Source of the DNA: JANMOK01 sp031415055
GTDB lineage: Bacteria > Pseudomonadota > Alphaproteobacteria > Rhodobacterales > Rhodobacteraceae
Assembly (NCBI GenBank): GCA_031415055.1
Contig: JANOQZ010000021.1
Coordinates: forward strand, 62,001 to 126,000
Length of the DNA: 64,000 bases
Direction of reading: 5' to 3'
In this document: positions 32,895 to 41,908 of the stretch, one piece after another
Layout of the letters: each line of letters begins with the position of its first letter
Numbering within the stretch: position 1 is the first letter of the stretch
Position numbers and translations under genes: made by a program
The notes under the pieces: model-generated
Database searches by the model: none
Told to the model about the DNA's origin: nothing
What the model saw: only the letters and a program-made list of their open reading frames with translations

Positions 32895-33982
32895 GCGGTG
32901 AATCTTCGGCCGGAGAGAAAAGCCATCCAGCCACTGAAAAAAGATTGGCCGAAGCAAGGCGCGAAGGCGACATTCCAAAATCGGCCGAAGTCACGCTTGC
33001 GGCGACCTATGCAGTTTTATTTCTGACACTGTGGTTATTTGGCGCTGGAATGGCGACCACAATCGCCGGATCAATCATGCCATTGTTTGACTCGGTCAAC
33101 AGCACGAGGCAGGGCGAAATGGCCGAGCTGCCTTGGCTGGACCTGCGCGGCGCATTTGCCGGTCTCATTTTGCCAGTTGCCGCGCTTTTGCTTGCGCCCT
33201 TTTTGGCGGTGCTCATTTCATTGTTTGGCCAGCGCAGTTTCGTGTTGGTTCCCTCCAGACTGATGCCAAAACTGAACCGTATTTCGCCTTTGGCGTCGAT
33301 CAGGAACCGTTTCGGGGCAACCGGCATTTTTGAGTTTCTTAAAAGTCTGACAAAACTGATTTTCGTTGGCCTGATCGCAACGGCCTTGATCGGCAAGGAT
33401 TTTGATAAAATCGCCTCTGCTTCCGAACTTGGCCCGCAACAATTCGCCACCCAATTGATCGCAAGTCTGCTGTCGTTTTTGACCGGAATAACGATCCTGA
33501 CCTTGATCGTCGCTACGGTCGATATTTTTTGGCAGCGTGCAGCGCATCAAAAGCGGCTGCGAATGTCATTTGAGGAATTGCGCCAGGAAGCCAAGGAAGG
33601 CGAAGGAGACCCGCATATGAAGGCGCAAAGGCATCGTCGGGCTCATGAAATCGCGACAAACCGCATGATGCTAGACGTGCCCAGAGCCGACGTTATCATC
33701 GTCAATCCTTTGCATTTCGCCGTGGCATTGGCTTGGGACCGCTCGAATAAATCTGCCCCCGTATGCGTTGCAAAAGGCACTGACGCAATCGCTGCAAGAA
33801 TTCGCGAAGCGGCCACATTGGCCGGTGTGCCGATGCACCGTGACCCACCGACGGCCAGGTCGTTGCACGCAACAGTCGAGATCGGTCACGAGATTCAGCC
33901 AGCCCAATACCGCCCTGTCGCTGCAGCGATTCGATTTGCCGAAAAAATGCGAAAGTCGGCGCGGGAACGCCAGCGCGTATGA
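32891..33982 (+). CDS. flhB: Flagellar export switch protein FlhB
   Basis: 363 residues. A polar N-terminus (EKSHPATEKRLAEARREGDIPKS) is typical of FlhB, followed by four membrane segments and a cytoplasmic domain. FlhB normally cleaves itself between Asn and Pro of an NPTH motif to switch substrate class from hook to filament. Here the motif reads NPLH (Asn272-Pro-Leu-His), a Leu for the usual Thr. The rest of the cleavage region (VINP-like context, HFAVAL, VPMHRDPPTARSL) is intact. It overlaps fliR and the next small gene by four bases each. Confidence 0.95.
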   Translation: MSGESSAGEKSHPATEKRLAEARREGDIPKSAEVTLAATYAVLFLTLWLFGAGMATTIAGSIMPLFDSVNSTRQGEMAELPWLDLRGAFAGLILPVAALLLAPFLAVLISLFGQRSFVLVPSRLMPKLNRISPLASIRNRFGATGIFEFLKSLTKLIFVGLIATALIGKDFDKIASASELGPQQFATQLIASLLSFLTGITILTLIVATVDIFWQRAAHQKRLRMSFEELRQEAKEGEGDPHMKAQRHRRAHEIATNRMMLDVPRADVIIVNPLHFAVALAWDRSNKSAPVCVAKGTDAIAARIREAATLAGVPMHRDPPTARSLHATVEIGHEIQPAQYRPVAAAIRFAEKMRKSARERQRV

Positions 33983-34371
33983 CCGATCATCGCTTGGAAC
34001 TATTGCTGAAGTTCACGAAGCAGCTTTTGACTGAAAGCGAAATGCTTTTGGCGCGGTCCATTTCGGCCTTACATTGGACCGATCAATCGATTGAAGACCT
34101 ACGTTCACAGAACCTTACTTGCTTCGAACGCGAAAACGTCGAGGCACTTTTTGCGACATCGCACCGGCATCATTACTGGCGGCAACAACAGATTGAGAAT
34201 CAAATGAAGAAACGGGCTGGCATCGAAGCCGACATTTTGGAAAATCGTCAGAATTTGGCAAATTCTTTGGGGAAATTCCAATCGGTGGAACGGCTTGTGA
34301 CGGCGGATATATCTGAACGCCGAAAAAGACTTGCTAAATCCGACGAACGGCAACGGCAACTTTCGGATTAG
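33979..34371 (+). CDS. Small coiled-coil flagellar protein, possibly FliJ-like
   Basis: 130 residues, highly charged and predicted to be almost wholly alpha-helical (for example HYWRQQQIENQMKKRAGIEADILENRQ). It has no signal peptide or membrane segment. It overlaps flhB by four bases, at the end of the export-gate operon. Size, charge and helical pattern resemble FliJ, the coiled-coil stalk of the export ATPase, which is otherwise missing from the window. The family match is not certain. Confidence 0.6.
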   Translation: MTDHRLELLLKFTKQLLTESEMLLARSISALHWTDQSIEDLRSQNLTCFERENVEALFATSHRHHYWRQQQIENQMKKRAGIEADILENRQNLANSLGKFQSVERLVTADISERRKRLAKSDERQRQLSD

Positions 34372-34378
34372 TGACGCA

Positions 34379-34972
34379 TCAAGTATCCTGCCGAACAATG
34401 TCGGTCACAAGAACATCGTTGACGATATCGCCCAACACGCCCACCGCCACCTGTTTCAATGATTCCCGCAAATCTTTCATGGCTTGTCCAGTCGTAAATG
34501 CCCCGTCAAACCCGCCCGAATGGGCGTGGATAAACATGGCTTGAAGGAAAACATCCCGCAATTTTGGCTCCCGCGCGAAGACTGCTTCATTCATTCCCGG
34601 GGTGATCTCCAAACTGAGCGAAATGACGACGAGGGACGAAACTTTCGTCTCATTCACAACGGGAACGACGAATTGCTGCGGAATTTTTACGTATTCAAAT
34701 TCTGAAACGGGTGCCTCTCCATGGCTTGATTCAGGCGCATTGTGTTCGGTCGCTGCCTCTTCCTCGGATCCCTCGTCCGCAGTTGCCGATTCAACGACTA
34801 GAACTGGCGCACCTTCTTCAGGATGTTCGCCTGTTGCCGCTTCGGACCCGTGCTCTTCGCCTTCCTCCGGCGCTTCCGTCACTTCACCCGACGGAAGCCG
34901 CAAAAAGTAACCGGCACCAGCCCCGCCGAGCATGCCAACTAGCGCAATTAGCACTGGCAAAAGTTTTTTCAT
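34379..34972 (-). CDS. FliL-family flagellar basal-body protein (first paralogue)
   Basis: 197 residues. One N-terminal membrane helix (MKKLLPVLIALVGMLGGAGAGYF would span the inner membrane) is followed by a long acidic linker rich in Glu, Ala and His. A FliL-like periplasmic domain comes next (FEYVKIPQQFVVPVVN..., VVISLSLEI, LRDVFLQAM). It lies directly after flgH and is the last gene of the flgB operon. A more typical FliL is encoded at 51273-51773. The start is placed at the ATG at 34972, since upstream in-frame codons overlap flgH. Confidence 0.75.
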   Translation of the reverse strand: MKKLLPVLIALVGMLGGAGAGYFLRLPSGEVTEAPEEGEEHGSEAATGEHPEEGAPVLVVESATADEGSEEEAATEHNAPESSHGEAPVSEFEYVKIPQQFVVPVVNETKVSSLVVISLSLEITPGMNEAVFAREPKLRDVFLQAMFIHAHSGGFDGAFTTGQAMKDLRESLKQVAVGVLGDIVNDVLVTDIVRQDT

Positions 34973-34979
34973 TTGATCC

Positions 34980-35726
34980 TCAAAACGGCAACAAAATTTC
35001 GGCCGCTTGTTGGCCATAGCGCGGTTGCTGGACGTCGGAAATTTGCCCGCGTCCGCCATAGGAAATTCGCGCCCCTGCGATTTTGTCATAGGTAATTTCA
35101 TTGCGGCGGGAAATATCTTCGGGCCGCACTATGCCGGCAACTTGTAGGTCGCGCAGTTCAAAATTGACTCGCACTTCCTGATTGCCCTGCACCACGAGAT
35201 GACCATTCGGCAGAACTTCGGTTACTGTCGCCGCGACCCTTAACATTATTTTTTCGTTGCGACGGACCGACCCGCTGCCTGTGGTTGCCGAGCTTGAGGT
35301 CAAATTCGCAGCCTGATCTAGGCTGGCACCTTCAGGTAAAACTTGGTCAACAATCTGCGGAATTCCGACCAGCGACGGGATGCTGAGGTCTTCGGAAGCG
35401 GAGCGGCTTCGGTCTGACGAATTCTTGATTTCTGCTTGGTCGTCGATCTCTATGACAATGGTCACGATGTCGCCACGGTTTCTGGCGCGTCGGTCACCAA
35501 AAAGCGAAGCAGGACCAGAGCGCCACAAAGAACTTTCGTCATCAGAAAGGCCAAGCGCCGTAGGTCCACCATAGGCCAACATCGCTTGTCGCTCGGGGTC
35601 GAAAGGAGGAATCGAACTATTTGTTGAGCCGGTGGAGCTGAATTGCGGCGCTTTTCCAATTCCCTGCAAACGGTCACAGGCGGTTAGGCCGGCCAAAAGT
35701 CCAAATACCAACACCAATTTTTGCAT
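34980..35726 (-). CDS. flgH: Flagellar L-ring protein FlgH
   Basis: 248-residue outer-membrane lipoprotein. The lipobox GLTAC has Cys17. Family features are SLWRSGPASLFGDRRARNRGDIVTI, RRNEKIMLRV and the C-terminal GRGQISDVQQPRYGQQ. It forms the L-ring around the flagellar rod. AGGAC precedes the ATG at 35726, five bases after the flgA stop. Confidence 0.95.
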   Translation of the reverse strand: MQKLVLVFGLLAGLTACDRLQGIGKAPQFSSTGSTNSSIPPFDPERQAMLAYGGPTALGLSDDESSLWRSGPASLFGDRRARNRGDIVTIVIEIDDQAEIKNSSDRSRSASEDLSIPSLVGIPQIVDQVLPEGASLDQAANLTSSSATTGSGSVRRNEKIMLRVAATVTEVLPNGHLVVQGNQEVRVNFELRDLQVAGIVRPEDISRRNEITYDKIAGARISYGGRGQISDVQQPRYGQQAAEILLPF

Positions 35727-35731
35727 TTATT

Positions 35732-36157
35732 TCATTGTCCTACTTCAATCGTTCCATCGGCCATGACGCGGCCAAAAAGCGTGTTTTTCGAGCTTTGATT
35801 CATGACGCGGATGACTTCGCCCGTGCCGCCCCGATCAAGTGCACGACCAACTGTCGAAATTGTTAGGCCGTTTCGGTAAAATACCAGCGCGACGATTTCG
35901 TTGCGTTCGACAACAGCGCGCGGACCCAACTGTGCGTCAAGAATTGGCTGCCCGGGATAAATTGCAACTTTGGTTTCGAACCCCAATATTTCTTCAATTG
36001 TGTCGAAAGCACCTGCTGAATCGCCTTCAACAAGCTCGACGTCGTTAGTTGCGAGTATGGTATGTGCACGGATGGGATGCGCGGCCACGTAATAATCCGC
36101 ATAGGCATAGTCAGTCGATAACTGCAGAAGCACTGCAAGTATGAGGATTATTCTCAT
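35732..36157 (-). CDS. flgA: Flagellar P-ring assembly chaperone FlgA
   Basis: 141 residues with a signal peptide of about 20 (ending AYA). An SAF/ChapFlgA domain follows: AAHPIRAHTILATNDVELVEG, then GQPILDAQLGPR, then VNQSSKNTLFGRVMADGTI-like (here VMNQSSKNTLFGRV). It is shorter than the enterobacterial protein, lacking its N-terminal extension, as is common in Rhodobacterales. It overlaps flgG by four bases. Confidence 0.92.
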   Translation of the reverse strand: MRIILILAVLLQLSTDYAYADYYVAAHPIRAHTILATNDVELVEGDSAGAFDTIEEILGFETKVAIYPGQPILDAQLGPRAVVERNEIVALVFYRNGLTISTVGRALDRGGTGEVIRVMNQSSKNTLFGRVMADGTIEVGQ

Positions 36158-36939
36158 CGAATTTGCGTCGTTGCGCCCAACATTTGGTCTGCTGCGCTGA
36201 TGACTTTGGCATTCAGTTCATAGCCGCGTTGCGCCTCGATCAATTCGGTGATTTCGCGGACAGCGTCGACGGAACTGTCTTCCAGATACCCTTGTCGCAT
36301 AGTTCCGCGACCTTGTTCACCTGCCACGCCGGTGTCGGCGGATCCAGAGGCTTCGGTTTCCAAGAAGTTGTTACCGCCAATCGCCTCAAGGCCTTTTTCA
36401 TTTGAAAACGTCGCCAGAGTAATTTGACCCAACAACTGCGCTGCAACTTGATCGTTGAAATAGGCGAAGACTTCGCCAGTTGCGCTGATTGATATCGACC
36501 GCGTATCGTTGGGGATGGTGATTTCGGGCACAACCGGAAATCCGTCTGAAGTAACGATAAGTCCGTCACCTGTGCGCTTGAGAGCGCCATCGCGGGTATA
36601 GGCTGAAATGCCGGAGGGCAACGAAATTTCAAAATAGCCTTTGCCCTCAACTGCAAGGTCCAAGTCACCGCCAGTTGCACCCAAGCCGCCTTGTTGGACC
36701 AGCATTGAAATTGCAGAAGGGCGAACACCAAGTCCAAGCTGCACGCCGGTGGGCAGGACCGTGCCATCGGAAGCGCTGACAGTCCCGGCGCGCTGCAGTT
36801 GTTGATAATGCAAGTCCGCAAATTCGGCACGCCGTGGCGCATAGGCAGTCGTGCTCATATTCGCAAGGTTGTTGGAAATGACTTCAACACGCATTTGTTG
36901 CGCCGCCATACCCGTCGCCGCGATTTTTAGTGCCCGCAT
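36154..36939 (-). CDS. flgG: Distal rod protein FlgG
   Basis: 261 residues. The N-terminus MRALKIAATGMAAQQMRVEV leads into the conserved rod segment ISNNLANMSTTAYAP. The C-terminal ITELIEAQRGYELNAKVISA is the D0 helix shared by rod and hook proteins. It forms the distal rod through the periplasm. The length of 261 is exactly typical. Confidence 0.96.
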   Translation of the reverse strand: MRALKIAATGMAAQQMRVEVISNNLANMSTTAYAPRRAEFADLHYQQLQRAGTVSASDGTVLPTGVQLGLGVRPSAISMLVQQGGLGATGGDLDLAVEGKGYFEISLPSGISAYTRDGALKRTGDGLIVTSDGFPVVPEITIPNDTRSISISATGEVFAYFNDQVAAQLLGQITLATFSNEKGLEAIGGNNFLETEASGSADTGVAGEQGRGTMRQGYLEDSSVDAVREITELIEAQRGYELNAKVISAADQMLGATTQIR

Positions 36940-36965
36940 GTGAATTCCTTTCTCATGAAGCTGGC

Positions 36966-37688
36966 CTAACCTGCTCTACCAAGCGTTCGGACAACACTTC
37001 TGATACGATCGTCTTCGCGATCGAGAAAGTTTTGCCCTAGGTCATAGGCGCGCTGAACTTCGATCATCCGCGATATTTCGGAGACTGGGTCTACATTCGA
37101 GGCTTCTTGAAACCCTTGCAGCAGAGCCGAATTTTCAGCGGGCGTCTTTTCAGTTTCCGCGCGAAAGCGCACGCCATCCTCGCGGAACAGTTTTGTCGGA
37201 TCAGCAATGTCAAACAATCCAACCTGCGCAACAACTTGGCCGTCAGCGGAAACCGTGCCGTCGGCAGCGATGCCAATGGCTGTTGCCGTTAAGGGAACAA
37301 AAACCGGTGCACCACCGTTGTCGAGAAGTGAGTAGCCTTCAGGTGACACGATTTCGCCCGACGCACTGCGGGTAAATGCTCCTGCACGCGTTAGGCGTTC
37401 GCCCAAAGGCGTCATGACTGCCAAGAAGGCCGTGCCCTCGACGGCTAGGTCATAGGTGCCACCCGTTGCTGCCAACGCGCCCTGTGCCTCATTCGTGTAA
37501 CGCGCCCGAGCATCGGTCATCGCCAGAGAGCCCCCTTCGACATCGACGGCGCTGAGCATTTCCGCGAAGACCACACCCTCGCGCCGAAACCCGGTAGTCG
37601 AGATATTGGCCATATTGTTGGCGACAACCTGCAATTCTTTCAGCAGCCCGGCTTGCCGGGAAAGTGCAACGTATGCGGCATTGTCCAT
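36966..37688 (-). CDS. flgF: Proximal rod protein FlgF
   Basis: 240 residues. The N-terminal helix (MDNAAYVALSRQAGLLKELQ) is followed by VANNMANISTTGFR and a C-terminal SRMIEVQRAYDLGQNFLD helix. It is one of the proximal rod subunits. It precedes flgG in transcription with a 26-base gap. Confidence 0.95.
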   Translation of the reverse strand: MDNAAYVALSRQAGLLKELQVVANNMANISTTGFRREGVVFAEMLSAVDVEGGSLAMTDARARYTNEAQGALAATGGTYDLAVEGTAFLAVMTPLGERLTRAGAFTRSASGEIVSPEGYSLLDNGGAPVFVPLTATAIGIAADGTVSADGQVVAQVGLFDIADPTKLFREDGVRFRAETEKTPAENSALLQGFQEASNVDPVSEISRMIEVQRAYDLGQNFLDREDDRIRSVVRTLGRAG

Positions 37689-37724
37689 TTCGAATTTTAC
37701 GCTTTCAAATTCACGCGGCGGGGC

Positions 37725-37991
37725 TCAGACATTTTCGATCAATGGCAGAATGTGGTCGCTGAAAAATGTGATGACGACTTGCCCCATCGCCCCCATCGAA
37801 ACCCAAAAAACGACCAAGATTGCCGCCAATTTTGGCACGAATGTTAGGGTCATTTCCTGAATCGAGGTCAGCGCTTGAAGTAAGCCAATAATCAGACCAA
37901 CAACCAGAGATACGGCCAGTATTGGCAGTGACATGTCCAAGGCTGTCCAAAGGCTTAGCCGCAAAACGTCAAGAATTGTTGCTTCGTCCAT
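37725..37991 (-). CDS. fliQ: Flagellar export gate protein FliQ
   Basis: 88 residues with two long hydrophobic helices and the conserved stretch SLVVGLIIGLLQALTSIQEM. It assembles with FliP and FliR into the export channel. It is placed between fliE and flgF in the rod operon, two bases after fliE. Confidence 0.95.
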   Translation of the reverse strand: MDEATILDVLRLSLWTALDMSLPILAVSLVVGLIIGLLQALTSIQEMTLTFVPKLAAILVVFWVSMGAMGQVVITFFSDHILPLIENV

Positions 37992-37993
37992 GA

Positions 37994-38287
37994 TCAGACC
38001 GGCATTCTCAGAATTTCCTGATAGGCTTCAACGACGCGGTCGCGAACTGTCACCGCCGTTTCGACCGCCAGTTCGGTAGCAGCGAGCGCCTCGACAACCG
38101 ACAAAGTGTCGGCCTTGCCCACCAAGCCAGCTTTCGCCGTTTCTTCGCCTTGTCGTAGGATGTCGGCAAAATTTCCCACCAGACTGACAGCTGTTTGTGC
38201 CGAAGAATTGGCCAGCATCGGTGCCGGTTTCATCGCAGCCGTCGAGTTGGCATAGGCCTGCGCAACAAAATTTGGTTTGATGTCCAT
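37994..38287 (-). CDS. fliE: Hook-basal body junction protein FliE
   Basis: 97 residues, mostly helical, ending with the FliE-type helix ALAATELAVETAVTVRDRVVEAYQEILRM. It joins the MS-ring to the proximal rod. The ATG at 38287 follows AGGGGA; the preceding in-frame TTG is ignored. Confidence 0.92.
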   Translation of the reverse strand: MDIKPNFVAQAYANSTAAMKPAPMLANSSAQTAVSLVGNFADILRQGEETAKAGLVGKADTLSVVEALAATELAVETAVTVRDRVVEAYQEILRMPV

Positions 38288-38299
38288 CAAATTCCCCTG

Positions 38300-38692
38300 T
38301 TAGCGCCTTAGCAGTTCAAGGACTGACGCGTTCATCTGACGCGCTTGGTCCATCATTTTGAGATTGGCTTCATAGGTTCGCTGCGCCTCTCGGGCGTCAG
38401 CAATTTCCAGAATGAGTTGAACATTGGACCCCTGATAATAGCCGTCTTCTCCCGCGAGCGGATGCATGGGGTCAAAGATTAGTTCCGGATCAGTTGGGTC
38501 AAGGCCAATGGCGCCTGGCTCAACCAGTGTATTGCCGGATTGAGTGTCGACGACCTCAACAAAGGGCAATACTTTTCTGTGATAGCCCGGCGTGTCGGCA
38601 TTGGCGATATTTTCAGAAGTTACGCGCAACCGCGCCGCCTGAGCATTCATGCCAGATGCTGAAACCGCCAAAGATCGTGAAAGCTCTGACAT
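38300..38692 (-). CDS. flgC: Proximal rod protein FlgC
   Basis: 130 residues. It has the N-terminal SLAVSASGMNAQAARLRVTSENIANADTPGYHRK pattern and the C-terminal helix EAQRTYEANLKMMDQARQM. It sits after flgB with a nine-base gap, the standard order. Confidence 0.95.
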   Translation of the reverse strand: MSELSRSLAVSASGMNAQAARLRVTSENIANADTPGYHRKVLPFVEVVDTQSGNTLVEPGAIGLDPTDPELIFDPMHPLAGEDGYYQGSNVQLILEIADAREAQRTYEANLKMMDQARQMNASVLELLRR

Positions 38693-38701
38693 TTTACCAA
38701 C

Positions 38702-39097
38702 CTACCTTCCGCGCCCAAGCGCCAGCCGCAAAATACCCAGCGATTTTCGATAAATCCCAAGTGCAAGATCGTGGTCCTGTTGAACCGCGATGCTTTTGAT
38801 CATCTGGCCTTCAAGCCCAACATTGTTGCCATTGGGTTGGTCCGCACCGGTTGAGGGCGACTCAATGGTTCGGAATTCTGCAAGCCCGCCGATTGGGCGC
38901 AAATGTGTTGAGCGTGAAAACTTTAGGGTGAAATCGGTCGTGTTTGAATTAAAAACATCAGAGAAATCGACCAAATCTACGGCCCGATAGGCCGGAGTGT
39001 CGGCATTGGCGATATTGCGCGCAACCAATTCTTGGCGCACCGCCGAATGGGCGGCGAGGTCGCGCGACATTGCCAGAATGTCCAGATCAAGTTTCAA
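38702..39097 (-). CDS. flgB: Proximal rod protein FlgB
   Basis: 131 residues. The start is taken as TTG at 39097 because AGGGAGA lies nine bases upstream and the resulting length matches the family; a second in-frame option is ATG at 39070. The rod motif ARNIANADTPAYRAVD is present. It is the first gene of the rod operon. Only about 84 bases separate it from the divergent fliI, so both promoters lie there. Confidence 0.93.
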   Translation of the reverse strand: MKLDLDILAMSRDLAAHSAVRQELVARNIANADTPAYRAVDLVDFSDVFNSNTTDFTLKFSRSTHLRPIGGLAEFRTIESPSTGADQPNGNNVGLEGQMIKSIAVQQDHDLALGIYRKSLGILRLALGRGR

Positions 39098-39181
39098 AAA
39101 GGGATTCTCCCTAGCGGCTCTAAAACAAGCCTTAACCCCTGATGATTGATAAAAGGTAATCAAACACCCGGGAATTTAAAA

Positions 39182-40501
39182 TTGCCGAATCATCACCCCG
39201 ACAAACTCATCGCCGAATTGCGTCGAGTGACCCCAGTTCGCCGATTTGGCAGAATCATCGCCATCGACGCGGGCGGATTGAAAATTACTGGGCTACTTCG
39301 GCACGCCTGTCTGGGCGATCAATTATCAATTGAATCGGTCGGTGCTGGACGCGTTGACGGCGAAGTCATCGCGCTGAACGAATCTCATTTGATCGCCAGC
39401 ACCTATTCACCCAGCGACGGGCTGGCCATTGGCGATATGGCGGAATTGGTCAATCTAGATGTCATACGTCCGCACGAATCGTGGCAGGGCAGAGTCATTG
39501 ACGCTTTCGCGCGACCCATCGACGGCAAATCATTGCGAGGCGGGTCGACTGCAATGAAACTGAAAAGTTCGCCACCGGTCGCGCTGGGGAGAAAGCAATT
39601 TAGCACTCGTTTACGCACAGGTTTGGCCGTTTTTGACACCTTTCTGCCGCTCGCGCGTGGACAGCGATTGGGGATATTTGCCGGGTCCGGGGTTGGGAAG
39701 ACCACACTGCTAGGGCAACTCGCCCGCGAAGTGGACGCAGATATCGTAATTTTGGCTTTGATAGGTGAGCGTGGGCGCGAGTTGCGGGACTTTACCGACA
39801 ACGTTCTGGGTCCCGAAGGACTGGCACGTTGCGTTCTGGTAGTGGCAACTTCGGATCAGTCACCATTGGTCAAAAGAAGGGCGGCCTGGACCGCAATGGC
39901 CGTCGCGGAATATTTTCGGGATCATGGCAAGCACGTATTGTTGATCGTTGACAGTTTAACGCGATTTGCTGAAGCACACCGGGAAATTGCTTTGGCTGCA
40001 GGCGAAAAACCAAGCCTCAGCGCCTATCCACCGTCAACGGCAAACTTGATTTCTTCTTTAGCCGAACGTTCCGGTCCGGGCGGGCCGCGCCAGGGCGACA
40101 TCACTGCCATCATGTCGGTCTTGGTTGCTGGGTCAGACATGGAAGAACCTGTTGCCGATATGGTGCGCGGAACGTTGGATGGCCATATTGTTTTGGAGCG
40201 CTCGATTGCCGAGCGTGGCAGATTCCCCGCCGTTGACGTTCGACGCAGCGTTTCCCGGTCGCTTCCATCAATCGCGTCGTCCGAGGAGAACGCCCTTTTG
40301 GCGGAGGCGCGATTCTTGTTGGGAACATATTATGATGCCGAAGTTCTGATCCGTTCCGGTCTTTATTCAAGTGGCACCAATCCGGAAATTGATCGCGCCG
40401 TTAAACTTTGGCCTTTGCTCGACCGTTTCTTTGCAAGGAGCGTAGACGGAGCCGTCGAACAAAGCTTTGCGTATTTGCGGGAAATTTTGGCGGAAATCTG
40501 A
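39182..40501 (+). CDS. fliI: Flagellar export ATPase FliI
   Basis: About 439 residues, homologous to the F1 ATPase beta subunit. Walker A is GIFAGSGVGKTTLLGQ, Walker B lies in VLLIVDSLTRFAEA, and the catalytic Glu is in LIGERGRELRDF. It energises unfolding and release of export substrates. The start is TTG at 39182 (GGGAA seven bases before) or TTG at 39146. It stands alone, divergent from flgB, and faces the DUF1217 gene across 172 bases in which I see nothing. Confidence 0.95.
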   Translation: MPNHHPDKLIAELRRVTPVRRFGRIIAIDAGGLKITGLLRHACLGDQLSIESVGAGRVDGEVIALNESHLIASTYSPSDGLAIGDMAELVNLDVIRPHESWQGRVIDAFARPIDGKSLRGGSTAMKLKSSPPVALGRKQFSTRLRTGLAVFDTFLPLARGQRLGIFAGSGVGKTTLLGQLAREVDADIVILALIGERGRELRDFTDNVLGPEGLARCVLVVATSDQSPLVKRRAAWTAMAVAEYFRDHGKHVLLIVDSLTRFAEAHREIALAAGEKPSLSAYPPSTANLISSLAERSGPGGPRQGDITAIMSVLVAGSDMEEPVADMVRGTLDGHIVLERSIAERGRFPAVDVRRSVSRSLPSIASSEENALLAEARFLLGTYYDAEVLIRSGLYSSGTNPEIDRAVKLWPLLDRFFARSVDGAVEQSFAYLREILAEI

Positions 40502-40673
40502 CGTCTCCGGCATCAATGACAGCTTTTTCTTGCGGTTTTCCAACATCGGAACCAGTGAGGCGATCTACAGATTGTTATGCGCTTGCTGTCAATTCCATGG
40601 TTGAAAAAACGGCGAGAAATGCCTGTTCCGTTCCGATAAAACGCAGGCAGCCGCAACCCTGCTCGCCCTTAGA

Positions 40674-41504
40674 CTATGTCCTCGCCCGAAGCAAATTCGC
40701 CAAAGACGTAGAGCCAGAAGCCAAAATTGAAATCGCCGCGTAGCCGGGCGTTGACGCATTTGGCCCATCGGCTGCAGAGATACGGGCAAAATAGAGCCGG
40801 GTAACTTTTTCAATGCTGTCGGGGTTTCGAAAAGTTGCCAGAGAATCGTCGCCAAAATTTTGTTGAGTTTTTTCGCGAAAAATTTCGCGCTGTCGGTCGA
40901 TGTCGAGCGAACCAATATCGACCGGCAAGTTATACGCCTTTTCGAAAAATCGTCGTAGCGGCGGATTGCCCATGACTTGAAACCAAGCCGACGTGTCAGC
41001 ATTCGCCGAATTGGCCAGTGTTGTAATTTCACGACGAAATGTCATGGCGATTCGGATGTCATTGTCGACTTCACCAACTGCACGTTCAAATTGACGCTTG
41101 TCATACTGGTCAACAATTTGTGCGGCGAAGCCTTGCAAAGCGGTTTGCGCACCGGAAGAATCGCCAAAACCAAAGGATCGGGCAAAATCTCGATAACGGG
41201 TGTCGACCAATCTGTTGGCAAAGGCGTCGGAATCTTCGGTTCCCTCTTCCAGAACCTTGCGCATGAAAAATTTCTTGCCGATTTCTTCGTCCAAACCAAA
41301 GGCACCTAACGCCACTTTAAAAAGTGTGCGATCAGAAACCAGTTGTTCCGCAGTCGCGATCTTTTGGATATTTTTTTGAAAATAGTCTTTTTCGCGTTTG
41401 ATTTCTGCCGACCGTTCAAACGCCGCTGTCTGCGATGCGACAGTGCGCTCAAGAAATCGCCAGCCTGCCAAACCTGACATTGGAACGACGGGCGTGAAGG
41501 TCAT
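40674..41504 (-). CDS. DUF1217 flagellar-cluster protein
   Basis: 276 residues. It matches the pattern of DUF1217 proteins found in alphaproteobacterial flagellar clusters: helical, with ATAEQLVSDRTLFKVALGAFGL and repeated short helical units with conserved DxR/FG motifs such as RDFARSFGFG. The function is not established. It overlaps flbT by four bases, so its product is made together with the flagellin regulators. No signal peptide is seen. Confidence 0.8.
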   Translation of the reverse strand: MTFTPVVPMSGLAGWRFLERTVASQTAAFERSAEIKREKDYFQKNIQKIATAEQLVSDRTLFKVALGAFGLDEEIGKKFFMRKVLEEGTEDSDAFANRLVDTRYRDFARSFGFGDSSGAQTALQGFAAQIVDQYDKRQFERAVGEVDNDIRIAMTFRREITTLANSANADTSAWFQVMGNPPLRRFFEKAYNLPVDIGSLDIDRQREIFREKTQQNFGDDSLATFRNPDSIEKVTRLYFARISAADGPNASTPGYAAISILASGSTSLANLLRART

Positions 41505-41908
41505 TGAATTCGCGCCAGTTGGAAAAGTCTTTGCTCGCGCGGCAACAACCCGCGCAACGCCCTCAAGGCTTGGTAGTGGCGATTGTCGGCGATGCAGGCC
41601 GTCGCCTCGCCAAGTTTTTTCTGGCTGTCGGAATCGCGAAAAACCTGGCTGAGTTGTTCGACGCCGCGCATAAGTTGCGCGCGCGCCTCACCTGCGTCGG
41701 TTTCGCCAGCAAGGACCAACTGCGCGATATAGCAAACGCGGCGCACTGGTGTGTTGACTTCTTCGGGGTGGATTGCATCGCGGAGCCGCAAGACACGTGC
41801 TTCGCTGGTAAGAACGGTCAGCCGTGCCCGCCGATCACCGTTTTCGATGACCACGCCATTGATGAGAATTCGCTCACCCGGACCGATCTTTAGAACCAAC
41901 CCGCTCAT
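41501..41908 (-). CDS. flbT: Flagellin mRNA regulator FlbT
   Basis: 135 residues. The N-terminal LVLKIGPGERILINGVVIENGDRRARL matches FlbT. In Caulobacter FlbT binds the 5' leader of flagellin mRNA and limits translation until the hook is complete. The flagellin gene here lies just upstream and has a leader with a perfect palindrome (43665-43680). It overlaps flaF and the DUF1217 gene by four bases each. Confidence 0.95.
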   Translation of the reverse strand: MSGLVLKIGPGERILINGVVIENGDRRARLTVLTSEARVLRLRDAIHPEEVNTPVRRVCYIAQLVLAGETDAGEARAQLMRGVEQLSQVFRDSDSQKKLGEATACIADNRHYQALRALRGLLPREQRLFQLARIQ

